The notes under the pieces were generated by a model, which was not told the origin of the DNA, searched no databases, and saw only the letters and a program-made list of their open reading frames with translations. A stretch of DNA of 64,000 nucleotides from Roridomyces roridus (Eukaryota; Basidiomycota; Agaricomycetes; Agaricales; Mycenaceae). The position numbers were made by a program, and so were the translations under genes. Positions 35,841 to 46,970 of this stretch are shown here, one piece after another (position 1 is the first letter of the stretch; each line of letters begins with the position of its first letter). The stretch covers positions 1 to 64,000 of the forward strand of contig JARKIF010000131.1 of the NCBI GenBank assembly GCA_029378245.1. Direction: 5' to 3'.

Positions 35841-37180
35841 TTATATGGTCCACTTGTCGACTGCTGCGCGGACGAGCATTCGCATTTCCTCGCGCGCCTG
35901 CTTTTTCGCACTGTCACTTATACCCTCCAAAGCATCAATTTCGCCTGGAGACGTCTGCAACACATCGAACGCGAGCAGATGACCGTCCGTGGTAGATAAC
36001 GTGACCGGTAACGTCGACTGGGTGCGTGTATGTGAGGGGACGCGAGGCGTCATAGGCGGCGGTCCCGCAGGCTGTGGAAACTTGAACTGCAAGAATTGGG
36101 TTTGCGACTTGGTATGTCCGTGCATTTGGGTGGGTGCACGAGGCAGGGGCTGCGTACTGCCCAGAGAAGAAGACGAGGATTGGTGTGAGAAAAGTGACGA
36201 CTGCGATGCAGCACGCGAGACGGGCCTCGATGGATCAGGACTGGCACCACCGTTGGCGGCGAGCGAGAAGGAGGGGTCGCGATGGATGGTGATGCTACTC
36301 TTGGTGCGTTTGAGCGTCCTACTCGGACCTCCTCCAACTTCGGCATGATCCTGCCATACATCGTATGGATTAATGATGGGCGAGCCGTTGACGCTGAGAA
36401 CGCTCTCGTCCTTGCGCGGCAAACGCACGGTGCCACCAGGATAACCCACAGTCTTGGGGACCATGGGATTGAATGTGTTGATGGACGGGACCCGTGCACG
36501 GGGCTGAGCATTAGTCGTTTGCTTCAGCTTTGAAGGTGAGACAGGAGCGCGGGGGAGATGAGTCGAAGTGTTGTTATTGAACGGCGGTCTGACTTTGTGA
36601 GGGCTGGGAGAGCCAAATGCGCGCGACTATGGACGCGATGAGCGATTTTCAGGAGCGGAATGAAATGCAAAGCTACCATGCTCGATGCCTTTGCTCCAGC
36701 TGCCGCGAGGATGCGTGCTCTCTGGGCTGTCCCGGGCCCAGTCGACGAGCCAGCTTTCTTCTGCGGTGAAGTGGTCAGTCGCGCTGTAATCTAGTCAGAC
36801 CAACATTTCAAGCAGAAAAGGAGAGGCGCACCGTTCTTGGCCGCTTTCTGAGAGTCCGCCGACGCGTCTTGTTCAGCTTCCTGGCTGGCAACCCACTTCC
36901 TCTTCCGAGTCGATTTGTCGATTTCGGTCGCGCCGGCTGCAACAAATCGTTCGCGTTGGACACCACGAAGAGCAGCCTGGATGTTGCCGTTGTACTTGGC
37001 CCCAAAGTCGCGCATCTTCATCGCGCGAACCTGTTTAGGGATGCGAGAGACGAGGCCCTCTTGGTGAATGGAAAAGTTGTGCAGATGGTCATTGAGCCAG
37101 GACTTGAGCTGGGCCTTGCGGTGGGAGACCTCGATGTCGAGGTTGGCGATGAGCTGCTGCTTCTCGTCGATGCTGAACAT
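35841..37180 (-). CDS. Borealin-like subunit of the chromosomal passenger complex
   Basis: Borealin/Nbl1 binds INCENP and survivin in the complex that carries Aurora kinase in mitosis. The start MFSIDEKQQLIANLDIEV leads into the Nbl1/Borealin N-terminal helix: HRKAQLKSWLNDHLHNFSIH, then LVSRIPKQVRAMKMRDFG, then YNGNIQAALRGVQRERF. The linker is basic and Ser/Pro-rich, with TRKRKW at its start. It ends in a C-terminal domain containing TPRVPSHTRTQST, DGHLLAFDVLQTSPGEID and a final helix AREEMRMLVRAAVDKWTI. Introns around 36600-36790 join the two parts. An upstream extension to 37213 begins with TTG, so the ATG at 37180 was chosen. It is divergent from ERG26. Confidence 0.82.
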
Positions 37181-37319
37181 GTTGAGAGAAGGCGGATCAG
37201 GAGCACGTGACAACTGTCGCGAAATTCAAAAATTCCAAGTGGTCAGATATCTCTCACAACGTCTGCCGTCTTCCTTTCTCCTCGCCCTACCTTACCACCT
37301 TGAGGTCAACGCGACGAAT

Positions 37320-38772
37320 ATGTCACCAGACATTTATTGCGTTATTGGTGGCAACGGTTTCGTCGGTCGCCACATTGTCCAGCAGCTTGTCGACCGCGGC
37401 GACATTGTTTCAGTCATAGACATTGTAGAGCGCTACCACGATGTCCCATTCTACCGGGCAGACATCACAGACCAGGCCGAGGTTGCAGCAGCGCTCAAGT
37501 CTAGTGATACTACATGCATAATCCACACCGCCTCTCCGCCCGCTGCCTTGAAGCTCGAGGACCCGGATCTCTACTGGCGCGTCAATGTCGGTGGTACGAA
37601 AACAATAATTGCCGCCGCGGTCGAGACTGGTGTTCGCAAGCTCGTTTTCACGAGTTCCGCCGGCGTTGTCTTCAACGGCGCAGACCTCATTGATGTCGAC
37701 GAGCGAACACCCTTTCCCAAAAAACCCATGGACGCCTACACCGAATCAAAAGCCAAGGCCGAGGAGGCGGTTCTCGAGGCCAATGGCAAGGGTGGGCTAT
37801 TAACTGTGGCCCTCCGACCGGCCGGAATCTTTGGGTGAGTATACAATTCCATTTTTGGCCACTTTCACCAATGCTGTCTAGCCCAGGAGATCGGCAAGTC
37901 ATGGCTGGCCTGTATCAGGTCTACGAGCGCGGCCAAACCAACTTTCAAATCGGCGACAATAACAACCTTTTCGACTGGACGTATGTCGGCAACGTTGCCG
38001 CTGCCCACCTGCTTGCTGCTGACCGCCTCGACGACCCGCCACCAGCCCCCGTGCTCAACGACCTCCCAGAGATACCCAAAACGCCCGAGGAAGTTCCACC
38101 TCTGACGAAAAAAGAGGATGAACTGATACACTTTGCCCTACCGGACATCAACATCACTACTGGTGTACGTCGGATTCCGACATCTGAAGCGCGCCCACTC
38201 GGTCCGTGTATCGTTCCCCCGCCGAACGCCGACGCACTCGTTGCTGCTTTCAGCGGCCCTGCACCGCAGACTCGGCCTATCATGCGCACCCGCTTCGACC
38301 CTCTGTCTGATTATACCATGGCGCGCACAAAAATACATGCACCTGGTACCTCCCCATTGCAGGTTGCAGGCCAGGCCTTCTTCATCACAAATGGCGAGCC
38401 TTGTTACTTTTGGGACTTTGCCCGCCTACTATGGCGCCACCTCGATGAGATATTCCCAGAGAAGGCGGCCGCGCGGAAGAGGGGTGTGTGGCAGCTGCCA
38501 AAGCAGGTGGGCATGCTCGCAGCTGAGGGCGCCGAGTGGTGGGGGTGGCTTACCGGCAAGGACCCAACTTTCACAAAATTCAAGGTGTCCTTCTCCTGCG
38601 CAAACCGGTGGTACAACATCGAGAAGGCGCGGAGGGTGCTCGGGTATGAGCCCAAGGTCGGTGTCGAGGAAGGCGTCCGGTTGATGGTGGAGGTGCGTTT
38701 TTCAATTCTCAGTTCTACTCGAAGACTAATATCGTCCAGTGGTGGAAGACGGAGCATTTGAAAACACGTTAG
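37320..38772 (+). CDS. ERG26: Sterol-4-alpha-carboxylate 3-dehydrogenase (ERG26)
   Basis: This NAD(P)-dependent decarboxylating enzyme belongs to the C4-demethylation complex of ergosterol synthesis. A Rossmann start, CVIGGNGFVGRHIVQQL, is followed by CIIHTASPPA, VNVGGTKTIIAAA, the catalytic YTESKAKAEEAVL (Y-x-x-x-K), then LRPAGIFG and WTYVGNVAAAHLLAA. A hydrophilic insertion of about 100 residues (positions about 38060-38340) separates this from GQAFFITNGEPCYFWDFARL and the C-terminal RVLGYEPKVGVEEG. The last exon ends HLKTR. Two introns are inferred. The insertion length looks larger than in yeast Erg26. Confidence 0.92.
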
Positions 38773-38901
38773 ACATTAGGTCGACTACTTATCGGATACC
38801 ATAATTATGCATATAGTCGTTCATTGGGATGCTTCTATTCTTCTTCTTCCGCAAACATACCCACAAAACTTGCAAACACCTTCATGCGCTCCGCAATTTG
38901 T

Positions 38902-41541
38902 CTATTGCAGTCCCGGATATTGTGCCTTGGGAATAAGTATCAACGTTGCGGAAGGCACAAAAGGGAAAGAATGGCACCTCGTCGTCTCCCCAGACTGGGG
39001 CGTCAACTCTGCCCAATCCTCGTCTACGTCAATCTCCAAAACAGTACCATCGAAAAACATGATCTTATATCGACCTCCCTGTGATACGCGCGAACCGTGC
39101 CGGATGCACCAGCCCACGGAGGGGATGAATTTAGTTTGTGGTGCAAGTTGATTCGCTGCGGTAAAGTCCAAATCGTCTTTGCACCATGTTGGCAAAACTA
39201 CAGTCTTTCCGAGCACCGAGAGATGTTGGCCTTCGACACTGGCTTTGTCAAGGAGAGGATCGACGTCGATTTGGCTCACGGCAAGCTTGGGTGGCCGAGG
39301 CAGAAAATTGAACGTCGAAAGCGATGGTGTGGAAGAAACGCTGGTTGGCAAAGGGGTATGACGACGCCGCTTCGAGTAGGGAAATGAGATGGAGTGGTCT
39401 TGGCATTCCAGCTGCTCAAGAGCGTTGCAGCTGCGCAAGAAACCAACCACGTGCACGACGTTTTCTTGTTCAATTGCCTCCAGGGCATCCCAGTCCGCGA
39501 GGGAGATAAATGGCGGTTCGTCGATGGTGCGCAGAACCTTCTTCGTCCATTCTTCTCCACGTGCTCCAGATGTATGTTTGGCGATCTCCCACGACCCGGA
39601 CTGTCGAGAAAGGCGAATGCGCATGCGAGGACCGTCGGCGGATCCAAAAAGAAGCTCGATATCTGCTGGAGGAGAATTTGCCATCAACGTGCATTTCGCC
39701 ACTCCGGTATGCAGTATCAACTTTTTCATGATGAGCTCAGCAAGCGACAGATTTGACCGCGTACCTTGGGTGTTCGTTGCTTGATACGTTCAACAAGTAG
39801 CCCCGCATCGCTGTATTGCCGCCAATAAGCAGACGGTAAACTATCGACCGTATATTTCTTCGTGGGTTCGGCTAGGCAGCAGGGGAGACTGAGATGAGGT
39901 GCACTATAAATCTCGATCTAAACTCGGAAGCGTCAATGCGGTGAATTGCGCCATGGAGTGCTCCCACCTCGGTCCCGCTTGGACTGATCAAAAGAACTTC
40001 TACGCCCTTTTGACCTCGTCTCCGTTCACCCTCCCGCAGATCTACCAGAAGCGAATGCGACGGAAGAATGGTGACTTGGCCGTGCACGGTTTTATGCACT
40101 TCTGGAGCCAGTAACATTGTCGTGAATGGCACCGGTCTCGTGGTTCCAATGGGAATGGGCTGCAGTTGAGCTGTAAGATACAAGTGATTTATGGTGGTAA
40201 AGTGCACTCACAGGATTGTCAGAGATGTCATCATCTTGAGTGACTGGCCGTTCGACACGCTGAGGAAACGGTTCCAGAGAGAGCTCGGACAAGTCTAGAC
40301 TCTTCTTAAGCGGCAAAGGATCAGAAACTATGCGTTTTGTCGATGCTTCATGCCGTAGCCGATGAATGCCTCTTAAATCGTCGTTGGCCGTGTTATTTAA
40401 AAACCGTTTGCGTCGCGAGGATATGTCTTGTTTTGAGCCCGAGACTGATTCGAATAAAGCATGCTTGCTGAGGATACTGTTGGAAAGTTTTGGTCCATTC
40501 TCGCCTAGAGGGGTGACTGGCAGATTGGCCTCGAAGAAGGGATGTCCGGGTATGGCGTGGAGCTCAATTCTTTGCTTGGGATCCTTGAAAATATTGTTGA
40601 AACAAGTCCAAGGGGTGGCCACAAACTCCCACCGTTTCTACCATTCTGGCCATCAAATCTTGCACCTCCAGAGACGCGTTTTCGGGCAAATTGACCTCGG
40701 ATGGACATCGGCCGGACAGACATGCGAGTGATGTGCACCCCACAGAAAATATGTCCGAACCGAATGAGTATGGATGACCAGCGAGGATTTCCCTGAAAAC
40801 TTGAGCAAGGATGCAGGGGAGAAGATTTGGGACATACGGGGCAACAAAGTGTGGTTGAGCGTCGAAACAGTCGAGAGGTGGTTTTGAAGGCGGTAATCGT
40901 GTAGCAAGATCAAAGTCACCGAGTTTCTGCTGTTGTAAGGCTGGGGCGGCAAAGAAATACAAGTCCACTTACAATCCTTCGATCGCTCGTCAGTAAAATG
41001 TTGGACGGCTTGATGTTGCGGTGAAGGATGCCTTGTTTCTTGAGATATATGAGAGCGTCGACCAGGCTCTTGAGCAGACCGCGAAGATGGGCCTCGTTCA
41101 ACGTATTGTCCTCGAGATATTTAGCAAGAGGGCCACCGGAACAAAGCTCGAGTATATGAAAGTGCGCCGATGGAGTGGAAAAGGTCGAAAACAGGGTGAC
41201 AATGCAGGGATGCGAGAGCGACTGGTGGAGAGCGCTAGAGCTGGGCAGAGAGCTGATTTTCCTCAGCGCGACCTGGCGATTGCGGAGACGACCGCGTTTG
41301 CAATTGACCAGATATACGATTGAAGAGGTTCCAGAGCCAATCTCCTCCATCACATCGAAGTCCTCGGGCAGACTGAGGCTGGGAGATGAATTGAGATGAA
41401 TGATGCTTACCTGGAGCTCGGGTAGTATGTCCATGAAAGTATAGACGTGGGGTGGGAGTGGGCCTTTGGCAGTGCAGCCCAGACCGTCGGAGACCGTCGG
41501 TGGCTGAGGAAGAAAGAGCAAGTCGCGTCCCAACGACGCAT
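38902..41541 (-). CDS. PLK4/SAK-type kinase with altered catalytic residues
   Basis: A kinase domain is followed by polo-box regions, the architecture of the centriole/spindle-pole kinase PLK4 (SAK). The kinase lobe shows EEIGSGTSSIVYLV, then VALRKI (the VAIK lysine position is Arg, with a Lys next to it), then GILHRNIKPSNILLT (HRD is HRN), LGDFDLATRL (DFG is DFD) and the preserved VAPEILAGHPYSFGSDIFSVG. The cryptic-polo-box section has SAYWRQYSDAGLLVERIKQRTPK-type sequence and PADIELLFGSADGPRMRI. The last polo box reads GWCIRHGSRVSQGGRYKIMF and DGTVLEIDVDEDWAEL. About nine introns are inferred. The start at 41541 is chosen because it splices in phase with the kinase domain; MDILPEL at 41434 does not. 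Confidence 0.8.
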
Positions 41542-41727
41542 CACCCGCTTAGCAAAATCCCTCTTTCCTCTCGACGACGATCCTGGCGATACGAACTTTT
41601 TTTTCGCTGTGCGCCCAATAAACTAAACTTGCAGGGATGAGTGTACGTTAACGTCTTGTCTTTGCCAAGACTCCGTGGCTGAGCTACTACTTATACGACA
41701 GAAGACAACCGCGGAAGTGAGCAAATC

Positions 41728-43462
41728 ATGTCTTCTCCTCCCCCCTCCCCTGTGTCCCGTTATCTGCCTGGCCGCAGGTCCATATCCACGGAACTAACGC
41801 CGATGCAACAGCTGGATGAACAAGCGTCCCGGTTGATCATAAATGCGCTTGAACGGACCAACTCTGCGCAGTTACCTATCAAGCCAGAAGTGAATTCTCG
41901 GGGCTCTTTCAGCAAAATGTCGTTCAGCTCGATGATGAGTGGTTTGTCGCTCAGTCGAACCACGAGCTCCAGCAATTTGGTTATGCCCGGCGCCGTAGAG
42001 GAGAAGGAACGCGGCCGGACTTCCTCCAAGGCCCAACAAGCTGCTCGTTCCGTCTCCCAAGCCGCCCCCGAGTCCGAAGATCCGTCCCGCAGCAGGTCGC
42101 GTGCCCGGTCCCAGTCACCCTTCTCATTCCGCCGTTTCCGCCAACAGCGAGATGCTTCGCCAACACCCCAGGCCCTCCCGCTCACGCATTCAGACGTAGA
42201 CCTTACGTCGGAAGATACCTCCTCCGTGCGACCGCGTAATGCCTTCATCGATGATGCGGATGACTCGGGCGACGATGTCACCAACGAGACGACTGACGAC
42301 GAGGAAGAATGGAGCGACGAAGACATGTTTGACCCTGTTACTGAGCGCAACACCGAACACAACTCGATTGTCGTTCCCGCTTCAGCCCAGGATGACGTCG
42401 ACGCAGACCCCCTCGGCGAAGGAGTCAACGTCGTTGTACCTCCCGACCCCTACTTCCCGAGCACGCTCAATGCTGGGCCCAGCACTCAGCGCGGCAAACG
42501 CAATCCACGACGGCGCAAGTCGACGCGGCAGGAGATTCTGCCCCTCGAAACGTCACGACCCATTTTCCAGCGCGATCGCTGCACGATAACCATTACTCAA
42601 GGTGACCCGGCGGCCGCTCTTGGCGATCGCAAGGCCAAGCGATACATTGTCGCTAGCGATCTCAGCGAAGAGAGTCGGTACGCTGTCGAGTGGGGCATTG
42701 GCACTGTCATCCGCGACGGCGACGAAATGATGATTGTGAACATTATGGAAAACGAGGCCAAAGTCGATCCTCCAATTCCTAATGCAGCCGACCGGGCAGG
42801 GAAACTGCGAAGTCAACAGGAGCGTCAAGGTCTCGCATACATCCTCTGTCGTCAGGCCACCAGCCTACTCCAGCGGACTAAATTGAACGTCACTGTCGTG
42901 TCCCAGGCATGGCATGCAAAGAATGCCCGCCACATGCTTTTAGGTATGTCGCGTTGACGTTGTTTGGCTTCTTCTGACTCTTGTACCCAGACATCGTTGA
43001 CTACCACGAGCCTACAATGCTGATCGTTGGGTCGCGTGGGCTTGGTCAATTGAAAGGGTACTCGTAACTTCAACCTCCCAATTCATTTGGCTCACTATTC
43101 ACAGGATCCTTCTTGGTTCCACGTCACATTATCTCATCGAGGTATGTCATTGTGTACTTTGCGTCGAAAAGGCAGTTTAGAAGTGTTTGCAGAAATGCTC
43201 TGTTCCCGTCATGGTGGCCAGGAGGCGTCTAAAAAGGCCCCCCAGGCGGGCGGCGCACTTGGCAACGCACCGTGCACATGTCTCGCTCGCAGAAGCTGCC
43301 ATCGACCGCGTTGCGTCCAAAGTGGACTCGGACGTGCAGGTCATGCGAGACGAAATTCAGCGTGCAGAAGATCGGCGTGAACCGGAGTCGCATGCGATGG
43401 AGGAAGCTGAGGAGGAAGAGGAATTGGATGAAGAAACTATGGTCAAGGTTCCGGGAGAATAA
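41728..43462 (+). CDS. UspA-domain stress protein with a long disordered N-terminus
   Basis: The first 290 residues are Ser/Pro/acidic and low-complexity, with RSRSRARSQSPFSFRRFR and an acidic ETTDDEEEWSDEDMFD stretch. A universal-stress-protein fold follows: RYIVASDLSEESRYAVEWGI, MMIVNIMENE, LNVTVVSQAWHAKNARHML, IVDYHEPTMLIVGSRGLGQL and KGILLGSTSHYLIEKCSVPV. This carries the ATP-binding G-x-x-G-x9-G-S motif (GSRGLGQLKGILLGSTS). A short charged coil ends the protein. Two introns lie in the C-terminal domain. Function is unknown. Confidence 0.88.
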
Positions 43463-43541
43463 TACAGGACACGATTGGTCCTTGTTGATACCATTTCTTA
43501 GTCGCGGAGTACAGCCACTCCCCTATACCTTGCACTCGAAC

Positions 43542-44556
43542 ATGTCAATGCAACAGGATCCCACTCAAATACTTGAGCTGCGCATCCACTCTTCCTCCGT
43601 TCACCTCTATGATGAATCCACGAACGAGCACGATTCAATCTGTCTGCTCAAAGCACCTCTGCACGAATTTCTTCGATACTCTCGCGAAGAAATGTCGAAA
43701 TGGCTGATTGACCTGGCCCATGATATCTGCGACCCGGCCAATTTGCGCGGCTCGTTGCTCGTATGGAAGGAGCTGTCGCAGGATTGGGAACCCGTTGCAC
43801 CCACGGACCCCTTAACCGCCTCTGTCTGCCGCTACCAACTTCCGCCTGGCATCGTCGTCGATCTTTCCCAGATCAGTGGCCGCGAGGGGAGGTCCGTTGC
43901 AAGCACTGGACCTGCAAAATCCGTTATCCAGCGCGATGGAGAGTGCTGGGCTTCACGTTGCAACGATCCAGTAGCCACCCAGATATGCCCCAGGCGTGTA
44001 GGGGATGATATCGGCGCACAAATACTCCGGACTTTCGCTAATATCGAGCCCCCGCCTGGTCTTTCCATCTGCGATGGAATCCTCCGCGTCAGCCTTTCAG
44101 GGGTGTTGGATTTCTGGTTCCGCGACTACACCCTTGGTTTTCGTCATGTTTCGGCGGTGGGGACATTTTCTTATACCAATCTTGAATTTCTATTTATCGA
44201 CTATACAGGACATTTATGAATGCCACTTGTTTGCGAGGGACTTTGAAAGCCTTTACACTGTGTATGGACAATTCGACACACCGCCGACTGTCACGCTCCC
44301 CGCGCTCCATGGTGCCCGCGCAGGCCCTCCTCGACCTCAGCGTCAGAATCTACCTCCGTCGGGCCTTTTCCGTTGGCACTATCCCCAGTGTGTGATAAAC
44401 CAGTTCGCTCACGAGGACTACAAAAGCCTCGCCAACATTCGCCTCCCCGAACTGTCTGTGCTGATGGAAGGGGACTCGGACGATGATGACACCAACAGTG
44501 AGTGCGAGTCAAGTGCGAGTGGCCATCAAAGCCGTTGGATCTCGGGAGAGATGTAG
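43542..44556 (+). CDS. HNH-nuclease-like protein, paralogue 1 (degenerate)
   Basis: This is a member of a family of unknown role that recurs in Agaricomycetes. Conserved parts are the N-terminal PTQILELRIHSSSVH, SICLLKAPLHEFLRYSREEM, LIDLAHDICDPANLRGSLLV, an HNH-like core VIQRDGECWASRCNDPVATQ, ICPRRVGDD and VLDFWFRDYTLGFRHV, and a C-terminal DIYECHLFARDF and SGLFRWHYPQCVINQFAH. The core follows the HNH layout (C-x-x-T/S-G, H-I-x-P, GD, L-H-x-x-F-D), but the first histidine is Gln and the usual L-H is V-L, so catalysis is doubtful. One intron follows codon GCG (VSA|DIYECH). Together with the next gene it forms a tail-to-tail inverted pair. Confidence 0.75.
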
Positions 44557-44716
44557 AGCAGTCTATAGCTCGACTCCCGAGACATGCGCGTCGATGAGTA
44601 CTTCTTGGCTCCTCCGTTCTGTTATTGCCATGGAAATGCCACTTCTGATACGGTAGAGCAAATATGTATGAGAAGGACATCTGGCTATCCAAATCACATA
44701 CAGTGTCAACTTAAAA

Positions 44717-45840
44717 CTAAGTTGCCAAACCCCATGGGGAGCCTACCACTCCCTCTTCACCCTCTTTGATATACAAAAGGTGCCCAAGGTCTGCCCCAAG
44801 ATCCGATACCGTCAACGGTAGTTCAAACTCGTCGTCGGTTAGATCATTATCAGAGTCCTCCATCCCTTCCCGGTCCTCTGCCATCTGTTCCATCTGCAAA
44901 GACGGTCCAGGAAGGTGAATGTGGGCGAGACTTTTGTAATCCTCGTGAGCGAACTGGTTTATCACACACTGGAGATAGTGCCAACGGAAAAGGCCCGGCG
45001 GAGGACGACTCGGACTCTGGGGTTGACGTTGAGCAGGGGCCGCACGGTGCCCGTGTAAGAGTTGCGGGAGCTCGCAAGGCGCGGACGGCGTGTACGACTT
45101 GGGATATTGTCCTCTGAGAGTGTAAAGGGTATCGTCGAAGTCACGCGCAAACACATGGCACTCGTAAGCATCCTGCATAGTCTCTGAGCAGAAATTCAAT
45201 GTAGTAGAAGCAAATGACTTGCTTGGGAAACATGTCGAAAACCGAGGCGGTACTCGCGAAACCAGAAGTCCATCACGGATGTAAGGGCGAGGCAGAAGAT
45301 CTCATCGCAAATGGAAAGACCCGGTAGGGGATCGAGGTTGGCGAATGTGCGGAGTATTTGCTGGCCAATATCATCCCCAATACGCTTGGGGCATATCTGG
45401 GTAGCCTTGATTGGATCAAGACAGCCCGTAACCCAACACGCTCCATCGCGCTGAATGACCGATTCCACTGCACACGTCCCTACAACGAATCTCGCCTCGG
45501 GTCGACTAAGCTTGGACAGATCGACAAAGATACCGGGCGGAAGTTGGTAGCGGTAGACAGACGCTGTCAACGGCTCTGTGGGTGCAACGGGAACCCAATC
45601 CTGCGACAGCTCCTCCCATACGAGCAACGAGCCGCGCAAATTGGCCGGATCGCAGATATCATGGGCCAGGTCAATCAGCCATTTCGACATTTCTTCGCGA
45701 GAGTATCGAAGGAATTCGTGCAGAGGAGCTTTCAGCAGACAAATTGAATCGTGCTCGTTCAGGGATTCATCATGGTGGCGAACGGAGGAAGAGTCGATGC
45801 GAAGTTCAAGTATTTGGGTGGGATCTTGGTGGGAGGACAT
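44717..45840 (-). CDS. HNH-nuclease-like protein, paralogue 2 (degenerate)
   Basis: This is a close relative of the gene at 43542-44556, in the opposite direction and tail to tail with it. Over the first 110 residues the two differ at roughly one position in eight. The core is GACWVTGCLDPIKATQICPKR, with the canonical C-W-V-T-G retained but Gln again in place of the first His. Its single intron starts with GCAAGT, a classic GC donor: TCC-CAA then GCAAGT, ending ATGCAG before GAT-GCT-TAC. The C-terminal part adds a Pro/Gln-rich stretch and an acidic region (EDSDNDLTDDEFEL). Confidence 0.75.
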
Positions 45841-45894
45841 GTCTGAGTGAAGGTATAGGAGAAGTGGCTGTATTCTTGATTCTTCATGATTGCA

Positions 45895-46184
45895 TCATGA
45901 TCTCGAGTTCATACGCCCTCTGTTCCAATCTCGATGCTGCCGGCCCACTTCGACCCATTCCAAAACCGCTTGCCGACGCTCTTCATCCTCTTGTAGAGAC
46001 TGCTCTACATCTCCCAGATCGAACGCTTTTGACGGCCATTCAAACTCGCTGTCGGTCCCATCATCATCAGAGTCGTCTTCCATCCGCACATACACTTCGG
46101 GAAGGCCAATGTGGGCGAAGCTCTTGTAGTCCTGTGAGCGAATCGGTTTATCACGCATTGGATGTAGTGCCAACGGAAAAGGCT
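45895..46184 (-). pseudogene. HNH-family C-terminal fragment
   Basis: The minus strand reads LFRWHYIQCVINRFAH, then, after a one-base deletion (CACAGGAC for CACGAGGAC), DYKSFAHIGLPEVYVRMEDD, DSEFEWPSKAFDLGDVEQSL and EDEERRQAVLEWVEV. This is the C-terminal third of the HNH-like family. The N-terminal two thirds are missing. The fragment abuts the broken RING gene at about 46184. Confidence 0.8.
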
Positions 46185-46970
46185 GAAGAGTATATCCGCT
46201 CCTCCATGACTACTTGCATGTTTTCCTCGTTCTAATGGTATGCGCATGCGACTGAAAACCTCTTTAATTCGTATACTGCAAAGGATACATTCGGCCAAGA
46301 AGATCTTCCTCAGTTGATCGACCTGGCCTGGCTCTGAGCATTGGAACACATTGGTTATGCATCTGGGTACGATTGAGAAACAAGCGGTAAGCTGATGAAC
46401 TGGACACGTACGGGGAGCAGAAGATAAGACTGCACAGCGCGCAGCACACAGACTGCGGGGTTCCCTGACAGAGAGACACGAGAACAGAGGAACGACGTCC
46501 TCATCGACATCTTCCTCCTCTTCCTGCTGTTCCTGGAGAACTTGGTTTAGCCCAATACACGTTGTAAACTGCCAACATACCTCTTCGTCCTCGACTGACG
46601 GTCCCGCGAGCTCTCCTTGGCTCTCGAAATCATACACATCAAAGACGTCCCAGGAATTGTCTCCATCATCCAGCTCCGCATCGACCCAGGGCTCGTCAGG
46701 GTACTTTAAGCCCCCATCTCACATCTTCCCATTCTTCTTCAGGGATATCCCAGTAGTGGTGCAGCCTCGAGTACATGAAGTACTATATACATTGCATGTC
46801 AGGCATGGGGGCAGATGTTTTGAAGAAGACGCGCGTTTCGCGGAGTATTTTTCTTGAGGAAACGGCGCATACAGTACTCGCACTCGGTGTGCTTGGGCGA
46901 ATCCTGTATGTGCTGAATCCGTTCACGTCGACGTGAAGCAGTAGCATGGTTCGTCGTCGTTGTAAGACAT
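46185..46970 (-). pseudogene. Broken copy of the C2H2/RING gene
   Basis: It starts MSYNDDEPCYC and then hits a stop at once, because a deletion of about 40 bases has removed the first zinc-finger cysteine pair. Downstream parts still match the intact copy at 55306-56193: RIQHIQDSP, TECEYCMRRFLKKN, VEDEEVCW, LNQVLQEQQEEEEDVDEDVV, CITNVFQCSEPGQVDQLRKI and FLA. The intact gene's stop TAA is GAA here, so the ORF would run on into copied 3' UTR (to GGATATACTCTTC) and then into the HNH fragment. The RING cysteines are disrupted by a frame change (SCLSVREPRS). Confidence 0.85.

Larger units (their letters stand above)
43542..45840. repeat. Inverted duplicate pair of HNH-like genes (tail to tail)
   Basis: The two genes are arranged convergently with a 160-base spacer, giving a large imperfect palindrome of two arms of about 1.1 kb. 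The arms keep the same exon-intron structure. Confidence 0.75.
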
